Source of the DNA: Desulfobacterales bacterium
GTDB taxonomy: Bacteria; Desulfobacterota; Desulfobacteria; Desulfobacterales; RPRI01
NCBI GenBank assembly: GCA_020052975.1
Contig: JAGVOC010000300.1
Location: 1 to 9,221, forward strand
Length of the DNA: 9,221 bases
Reading direction: 5' to 3'
This document shows positions 5,362 to 9,221 of the stretch, piece after piece (within the stretch, counting starts at the first letter, position 1; every line of letters starts with the position of its first letter). The notes under the pieces were generated by a model that was given only the letters and a program-made list of their open reading frames with translations, ran no database searches and was not told the origin of the DNA. Position numbers and translations under genes: made by a program.

Positions 5362-5615
5362 CTCCTCCGTTGTTAATTTGGGCGCTATGAGTCGTACCCG
5401 CGTAGAGACAACGCTTCATAAGCATTATGCTCTACTATGCTCTGCACTTTTAGTGTTCAATTTTCAATCCTTCTTCACAGGGATAGACCTTTCAGCGCCA
5501 TCCCTGTAAAAAAGGAGGGTTAGTAATTTTAATTATAGCTCAGTAAAAGAATTTGTTAACTATGCGCGAATTTAAGCGGTCCGAGTTCAAACGGAAACCG
5601 ACGAAATAAGGGCGG

Positions 5616-6122
5616 CTACTTTGGCACCAACTTTTCGCGGAGCATCTTTCCCGTCTGCAGGTCCTTGCCGTGCACCTCGATATACTCGACGGTGGGGCCA
5701 AACAGCCCGTCGGAGGCGTTGATGTACATCTTCTCCAAGACGGCCAGCCGGCGATCGATGACCACCTCGGCACGGACAACGTCATTTTCCTGCTTCACGG
5801 TGATCTGATGCTCGGGAGCGGCTGCCAGGGTCATTGTATAGCCGTTTACCGACACGTCCGGCTTGAGGGTAAAACCGTAGGCTTTTCTCTTCTCGAGCCA
5901 GCTGAGTTTGTTCCGGCTACCGTCCTCTGCGAGCATGACCCAGTGCGTGATCACCGGCTACCTAGGATCCAGGCTGCCGTCGGCGGTGAACTGGGCGTCG
6001 TAATGCACGACGTTGGCATTCGTGCTCCGATCGAGGATAAACAGCGGCGAAGTTTTCATCTGTGCCGCGGCCGGAGCGGCTATCAGCGCCAGAACAACGA
6101 ACCACCACACTGCCTTTTTCAT
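5616..6122 (-). pseudogene. DUF4833-type secreted protein, interrupted by in-frame TAG
   Basis: Homologue of the intact gene at 8044-8604. From ATG 6122 (preceded by GGAAGGAAG on the minus strand) it encodes a signal peptide MKKAVWWFVVLALIAAPAAA with ordinary cleavage (no lipobox Cys), then 'SPLFILDRSTNANVVHYDAQFTADGSLDPR', a TAG at 5958-5960 (codon 55), and without any frame change 'PVITHWVMLAEDGSRNKLSW...' to the normal end 'VPK'. The intact copy has Glu at the stop position, so one G-to-T change of GAG explains it. Both halves otherwise keep every conserved feature, including 'NANVVHYD', 'W-V-M-x-A-E-D-G', 'LEK-x-YINAS' and 'GKDLxTG', so the mutation looks recent. Readthrough, or restart at the GTG at 5954 without signal peptide, cannot be excluded. 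The family's function is unknown. It lies 140 bp after the AI-2E transporter gene on the same strand. Confidence 0.85.
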
Positions 6123-6262
6123 GGGACTTCCTTCCCGGATACGGGTTCCACTGCAAACAGGAACATATGCGACTGGTATGCCCTCTCTCATTATACGAGT
6201 TCCGAGTTTCAACCCCGCTGCTCCTGATGCGCTACCGCACTTGCCCATCGACGGTTTCCGCG

Positions 6263-7438
6263 CTAATCGCCGAGCAGTTCGCCGATGGGTTTCAAATCTT
6301 CCACCCGATCGCATACCGCCTTGATAATCATGATGATTGGCACGCCCAGCAATAAACCCCACACACCCCACAACCAACCCCAAAACAGCACGCTGACGAA
6401 AACCACCACCGGGCTCATCCGGCTTGCCCGGCCGGTAAGCCACGGCGTCAGCAAGTAACCTTCGAGACCGGTGATGATCAGCGAGATGCCTGAGACCAGA
6501 AGCGCCATGCCGATCGTTCCGAATTGGAGAAAGGCGACGAGCGCCGTGCCGCCGGTAACGATGACCGGGCCGAGATAGGGGACAGTATTGAATACCCCGG
6601 CGGCGATCCCCCAGATTGCCGCATGCTCCAGGCCGATCCAGAGAAACGCGAGCCAGGTCACCACGCCCACCAGAATGCTGGTGAATATCTGCACCAGCAG
6701 ATAGCGTTGAATTTGGTTGGTAATTTCATCAAGCACCTGGATGGTGATTTTTTTCTTACTGAGGGTAGGGCCGGTAATCTTGACCAGTTTGCGCCGGAAA
6801 GTGTCGCCTGAAACCAGCATAAAATACGCCAGAAACAATACCATTGTGAGCTGGCCGGCAAGCCCGACTGCACCCTTGGTTCCCATCCAAAGGTACTCTT
6901 TGATATTAAGTTTGGGCTTTTCGATCTGTACCCGCGTTACCCCGCGCGGGGCGGCTGGTGACGGAGTGCCTGTCTCTTTCGCCACCTGCTCGATTTGTGT
7001 GGCGGTTTTTTGCACGTTCTCCATCATGCCTTCGGACGTTCCCCGTTCTTTGAGCGTTGCCAGGCGAATCTTCTGCGCGGCGTCGGGCAGGGTTTCGATC
7101 AGCTTGGCAGCGTCGTCGCTGAGCGAATAAACCAGAGAGCCTGTACCTCCTACGATACCGAGCAATAACACAGCGGCCCCGATGGCGCGCGGGATTCGCC
7201 ATTTTTGCATCAGGTTGACAGGGGGAGAAAGCGCATAGCTAATCATCACGCCCAGCATCAGCGGGATGAAAAACGCTCTGGCCCAATGCAGCACGAAGAT
7301 GACCGCGAGCACCGTGAGCAGCGCGAGCGAAAAACTGTACACATCAACTGGTATGCGCAACACCAAAGGAGCGGGTTCCTGAGATTCCAGCCCGCCTTCG
7401 TTCCGGATGCTTTTCGCCTTGGGCGAAATGTTCTTCAT
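6263..7438 (-). CDS. AI-2E family (PerM/TqsA-like) membrane transporter
   Basis: A 391-residue polytopic inner-membrane protein of the AI-2E transporter family (formerly UPF0118). A cytoplasmic N-terminus (1-33) is followed by paired hydrophobic segments at about 34-53 and 54-72, another at 84-105, a long soluble charged region (about 106-185) before segment 188-210, and a C-terminal cluster (about 250-375). Family signatures are clear: 'RAFFIPLMLGVMISYALSPPV', 'NTVPYLGP' at 284-291, and 'LTPWLTGRASRMSPVVVFVSVLFWGWLWGVWGLLLGVPI'. Members include the autoinducer-2 exporter TqsA and Na+/H+ antiporters, so the substrate cannot be told from sequence; no luxS or lsr gene is nearby. ATG 7438 follows GGGGAG on the minus strand. 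It is flanked by two DUF4833 homologues on the same strand and is markedly GC-richer than genes left of 5500. Confidence 0.93.
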   Translation of the reverse strand: MKNISPKAKSIRNEGGLESQEPAPLVLRIPVDVYSFSLALLTVLAVIFVLHWARAFFIPLMLGVMISYALSPPVNLMQKWRIPRAIGAAVLLLGIVGGTGSLVYSLSDDAAKLIETLPDAAQKIRLATLKERGTSEGMMENVQKTATQIEQVAKETGTPSPAAPRGVTRVQIEKPKLNIKEYLWMGTKGAVGLAGQLTMVLFLAYFMLVSGDTFRRKLVKITGPTLSKKKITIQVLDEITNQIQRYLLVQIFTSILVGVVTWLAFLWIGLEHAAIWGIAAGVFNTVPYLGPVIVTGGTALVAFLQFGTIGMALLVSGISLIITGLEGYLLTPWLTGRASRMSPVVVFVSVLFWGWLWGVWGLLLGVPIIMIIKAVCDRVEDLKPIGELLGD

Positions 7439-7590
7439 TCCTGACTCCCCTTTACACTCTTTCGCGGCCGTGCCCCGACCCCATGTATCACACTGAGAGT
7501 TGTACGATGCCCTGTTGTTCTGTTACCCTGGTGAACCTTGAGCCTGCGCATAAACTTAAAAAGATCCGAACGTCACATGGATGTATTGTC

Positions 7591-7599
7591 ATTATAGCA
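7591..7599 (-). promoter_or_regulatory. Extended -10 promoter for the AI-2E transporter gene
   Basis: Minus strand TGCTATAAT (7599-7591) is a perfect extended -10 element, which can work without a good -35; none is visible. Transcription would start about 145 bases before ATG 7438, giving a long leader. Confidence 0.5.
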
Positions 7600-7685
7600 C
7601 CAAAAAATGAGAAAACTACCCGGACTTGCAGACGAAGACCGAATCGGTATTTTCATCACAGTCTCTTTTGTAGGGTTTTCTCCTG

Positions 7686-7763
7686 CCCCACTTTGGAAAA
7701 GCGGGGGAAGGGGGGGATTTTTAAAATTAATAATTGATACGCCCTGCGGTCTCTGCCGCAGGG
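7686..7763. repeat. Pair of GC-rich palindromes
   Basis: CCCCaCTTT (7686-7694) and AAAGcGGGG (7698-7706) form a 9-position stem with one mismatch and a 3-base loop, followed by a G-run. CCCTGCGG (7742-7749) and CCGCAGGG (7756-7763) form a perfect 8-bp stem with a 6-base loop TCTCTG. Neither has a proper T-tract. They look like extragenic repeats of the kind that recur many times in a genome, but copy number cannot be checked here. Confidence 0.5.
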
Positions 7764-8043
7764 TTCTTCACAAAGTTTGCCTAAAGATACCGCGCCATTT
7801 CTGCGGCTTGGGGACTTCATCCTATAGGGAATCTTTAAGTGATATACCGGACGTGTTCGGGCAGCAGACCGCTTACAAATATCGTGAGAAGCCTTCAGTT
7901 TGTAATGAATTTAAAACCTAATTACCGATATCTGACTCTGATTCTCCCTCGTGGGTAGGCAGCGCTATTACCAGAAGCCCCTCTGAGAAAAGTGCAGAGA
8001 GTAGAGGCTGCCCGTGAAATACCAGAGTGCAGTGTAAGGGCGG

Positions 8044-8604
8044 TTACTTCGGCACGATTTTCTGGGAGCACTTCCCTCCCGTCTTCAGGTCTTTTCCGTA
8101 CAGCATGATATAATGGACTTTAGACCCCGTCAGACCGCCGGAGGCATTGATGTAAATCTTCTCTAAAACGGCCGGCCGGCCGCCTATGACCATCTCGGCA
8201 CGGATGGCGTCCCCCGCTTTTTTTACGGTAATCTGCTGCTGAGGGGCGGCCATCAATGTCATTTTATAACCGTTTGCCGACGGGTCGGGCTTAATGTCGA
8301 AGCCGTAGCCCTTCTTTTTCTCCATCCAGTTGAGGTCCTGTCGGCGGCCATCCTCGGCGCGCATGACCCAGTAAGCAATCACTGGTTCCTTGGGATCCAG
8401 TTTGCCGTCTGCGGTGAGCCGAACATCGTAATGCACGACGTTGGCGTTCTTGTTCCGCTTGATGATGAACAGCGACTGAGTTTTGTCTTTCTTAGCGGCC
8501 GGAGCGGAAGCCGCCTTCCTTTCCTCGTGCGTTGCGCAGCCAACAAAGGAAAAAGACACGGCCAGCAATGCAAGAACGGCGAACCACCCTATTGCCTTTT
8601 TCAT
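8044..8604 (-). CDS. DUF4833-type lipoprotein, intact copy
   Basis: A 186-residue envelope lipoprotein of unknown function. The signal peptide MKKAIGWFAVLALLAVSFSF leads to a lipobox F-V-G-C23, then a flexible Ala/Lys-rich linker (24-42). The domain (about 43-184) reads 'QSLFIIKRNKNANVVHYDVRL', 'DPKEPVIAYWVMRAEDGRR', 'LNWMEKKKGYGF', 'GYKMTLMAAPQQQITV', 'IRAEMVIGGRPAVLEKIYINAS' and 'VHYIMLYGKDLKTGGK'. This matches my recollection of DUF4833, a predicted all-beta domain; confidence in the family is good, in any role none. The left copy (5616-6122) shares the domain but is a non-lipidated, amber-interrupted version. Start ATG 8604 follows GGGAGG on the minus strand. C179 (Gly-Lys-Cys) is absent from the left copy. 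A hypothetical minus-strand ORF ends 40 bp upstream. Confidence 0.9.
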   Translation of the reverse strand: MKKAIGWFAVLALLAVSFSFVGCATHEERKAASAPAAKKDKTQSLFIIKRNKNANVVHYDVRLTADGKLDPKEPVIAYWVMRAEDGRRQDLNWMEKKKGYGFDIKPDPSANGYKMTLMAAPQQQITVKKAGDAIRAEMVIGGRPAVLEKIYINASGGLTGSKVHYIMLYGKDLKTGGKCSQKIVPK

Positions 8605-8617
8605 GGGACATCCTCCC

Positions 8618-8634
8618 TAACTAAAGTTAACTAA
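8618..8634. repeat. Direct repeat TAACTAA upstream of DUF4833 lipoprotein
   Basis: TAACTAA occurs at 8618-8624 and 8628-8634, a 10-bp period (one helix turn), immediately before the ribosome binding site of the lipoprotein gene. It could be a regulator site or chance; it is absent upstream of the left copy. Confidence 0.3.
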
Positions 8635-8644
8635 GGCCAGTTCT

Positions 8645-8932
8645 CTATACTCTTTTCTTCGCCACCGATGGAATGCTTTCAGCGGGCACCTCAGCACCGG
8701 GCAATAAAGCGCTCCATTTTGTGCCTTTATTTTCTATCGGCTCTTTTCGCAACATGGGCCTCTTCTTCAGGAGTCGTGTTGAGGCCCGCTGATCACGCGA
8801 ATCCCTGGTATAAGTACAAATGATAACCGAGAGTTCCATGAATGCTCTAATCAGGCGTGGTATAGTCATCCCTTCCGATTTCTCTACGATATCGCGGGTA
8901 CGGTTCACCTTCTCAACGCTTCTCTTGTCCAA
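8645..8932 (-). CDS. Hypothetical basic protein, possibly a gene fragment
   Basis: A 95-residue minus-strand frame beginning at TTG 8932 and open upstream to 8974. The N-terminal half (M-D-K-R-S-V-E-K-V-N-R-T-R-D-I-V-E-K-S-E-G-M...) is helix-forming and protein-like, with a hydrophobic stretch M-E-L-S-V-I-I-C; the C-terminal half is rich in Lys, Arg and Pro. No Shine-Dalgarno sequence precedes the TTG and no family is recognised. It ends 40 bp before the DUF4833 lipoprotein, so it could be in the same transcript. The open frame upstream of the start overlaps the plus-strand fragment at 8947-9126, so at most one of them is likely a real gene end. It may be a broken gene or non-coding. Confidence 0.35.
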   Translation of the reverse strand: MDKRSVEKVNRTRDIVEKSEGMTIPRLIRAFMELSVIICTYTRDSRDQRASTRLLKKRPMLRKEPIENKGTKWSALLPGAEVPAESIPSVAKKRV

Positions 8933-8946
8933 TGCATTTAAGTTGA

Positions 8947-9126
8947 CAATTAGGGTTTGAGGCAGTTGCTGATATTATTGATACCCTGAACAGACTATTA
9001 ACCAATACCAGTCAGCAGCATGAGTCAGCAGTAGCGGATATTGAGGAATCCGATGACATAGAACAGTCTAACGGGGCAACGGGTGAATACAATGCCAAAG
9101 TATCGGCTGAACCAAATTACAGGTGA
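8947..9126 (+). pseudogene. N-terminally truncated ORF of unknown function
   Basis: Starting just after a TGA at 8944-8946, 59 codons stay open to TGA 9124-9126 and read Q-L-G-F-E-A-V-A-D-I-I-D-T-L-N-R-L-L-T-N then an acidic, Gln/Ser/Asn-rich tail (...A-V-A-D-I-E-E-S-D-D-I-E-Q-S...). No ATG, GTG or TTG and no ribosome binding site exist in this frame, so the 5' part of a gene seems lost. A-V-A-D-I recurs twice, 21 residues apart. Family not recognised. GC-rich hairpins follow the stop. It could also be a chance frame. Confidence 0.35.
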
Positions 9127-9130
9127 AACT

Positions 9131-9181
9131 CCCCGCGGCAAGCCGACGGGGCATCCTTGGCGCAGCTTAAAAGAGCTGCGC
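9131..9181. repeat. Two adjacent GC-rich hairpins, interspersed-repeat type
   Basis: CCCCG-CGG (9131-9138) pairs with CCG-a-CGGGG (9143-9151) around CAAG, with one bulged A. GCGCAGCT (9160-9167) pairs perfectly with AGCTGCGC (9174-9181) around a 6-base loop. They begin 4 bp after the TGA of the truncated plus-strand ORF. The first hairpin resembles extragenic palindromes repeated widely in some Gram-negative genomes (recalled). There is no T-tract, so simple termination is doubtful. Confidence 0.5.
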
Positions 9182-9221
9182 AGGCCCTTGCTCAATCTCA
9201 CGATGATGCTTTATATATTTA

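Larger units (their letters stand above)
5218..5615. other. Intergenic region at the composition boundary
   Basis: About 400 bp without a convincing gene, lying between the AT-rich left part and the GC-richer right part. It holds an 8-bp inverted repeat ACAGGGAT/ATCCCTGT (5477-5484 and 5500-5507, 15-base loop), a weaker one TTCTTG/CAAGAA (5313-5318 and 5328-5333) followed on the plus strand by TTTGCTTTTTT, and on the minus strand a near-perfect anti-Shine-Dalgarno match GGAGGAGGTGA (5358-5368) opening a 35-codon GTG frame (5254-5361). The 60-codon minus frame overlapping it (5243-5425) has no recognisable domain. Confidence 0.5.
7439..8043. other. Intergenic region with promoter and GC-rich hairpin repeats
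   Basis: About 600 bp between the AI-2E gene and the intact DUF4833 gene. No frame here looks coding: the plus-strand frames at 7483-7737 and 7607-7921 run through the hairpins and have no ribosome binding site or recognisable domain. The region contains the extended -10 promoter (7591-7599), the repeat block 7686-7763, and a structured segment (7958-8012) where GGCAGC pairs with GCTGCC and encloses CTCTG/CAGAG (7981-7985, 7995-7999). Confidence 0.55.

Noticed and set aside
5477..5507. ACAGGGAT/ATCCCTGT inverted repeat as a terminator
   Set aside because: The A-run follows the stem on the plus strand, so neither strand has a U-tract after the hairpin, and no gene ends next to it on the plus strand.
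5958..5960. TAG in the DUF4833 copy as a pyrrolysine codon
   Set aside because: The homologue has Glu at this place, the family has no methylamine-type role, and no pyl gene is seen; a nonsense mutation is simpler.
6190..6212. TTGAAA and TATAAT on the minus strand upstream of the DUF4833 pseudogene
   Set aside because: The two boxes are only 11 bases apart, too close for a sigma-70 promoter, and no better -35 sits at 16-18 bases.
5958..6443. 161-codon minus-strand ORF starting at 6443
   Set aside because: Its first part is an out-of-frame shadow of the AI-2E gene; only the part after ATG 6122 is the DUF4833 N-terminus.
7607..7921. 104-codon plus-strand ORF
   Set aside because: It reads straight through two GC-rich hairpins, has no ribosome binding site, and its composition is not protein-like.
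1..9221. CRISPR array, tRNA or rRNA genes, or prophage/defence island
   Set aside because: No regularly spaced repeats, no cloverleaf or rRNA-like stretches, and no cas, integrase or known defence genes were seen on either strand.

Overview
The window looks like a chromosomal accessory stretch from a Gram-negative, probably anaerobic or microaerophilic bacterium. Gram-negative: two lipoprotein-type signal peptides on recognisable proteins, a small outer-membrane beta-barrel ending in aromatic Phe, and a LolA/DUF4412-like periplasmic protein. Anaerobe: a glutaredoxin-rubredoxin pair. The mixture and the GC-rich extragenic palindromes suggest a Desulfobacterota-, Nitrospirota- or Brocadiales-like genome; that is inference, as nothing here is a taxonomic marker.

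Layout. 1-50 is an interspersed palindromic repeat cut by the window edge. 135-597 (+) is a tight glutaredoxin/rubredoxin operon. 768-1740 (+) is a lipocalin lipoprotein (Blc-like) followed after 7 bp by a pyridoxamine-5'-phosphate-oxidase-fold flavoprotein. 1741-2549 is a graveyard: a possible 27-residue lipoprotein ORF (1880-1963), the decayed C-terminus of a short-chain dehydrogenase (about 2224-2352) and small palindromes. 2467-3291 (+) is a type II toxin-antitoxin module, with a good promoter, a repeated operator-like sequence, a Phd/YefM antitoxin and a PIN toxin. 3292-3873 has no intact gene but faint minus-strand coding remnants. 3874-5217 (-) holds two envelope genes, each with its own expression signals.

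From about 5600 to 7440, and again at 8044-8604, the DNA is visibly richer in G+C. Here an AI-2E family (PerM/TqsA-like) membrane protein gene is flanked by two homologous DUF4833-type secreted proteins, all on the minus strand. The left copy is interrupted by an in-frame amber codon; the right copy is intact and is a lipoprotein. Similarity between copies extends into the ribosome-binding region and just past the stop codon, so this is a real gene duplication. 7439-8043 and 8933-9221 contain GC-rich hairpin repeats, and the right end has two overlapping, apparently broken ORFs.

No CRISPR array, RNA gene, intact insertion sequence or defence island was found. The most unusual items are the DUF4833 / AI-2E / DUF4833 arrangement with one nonsense-disrupted copy, and the short-chain dehydrogenase relic.
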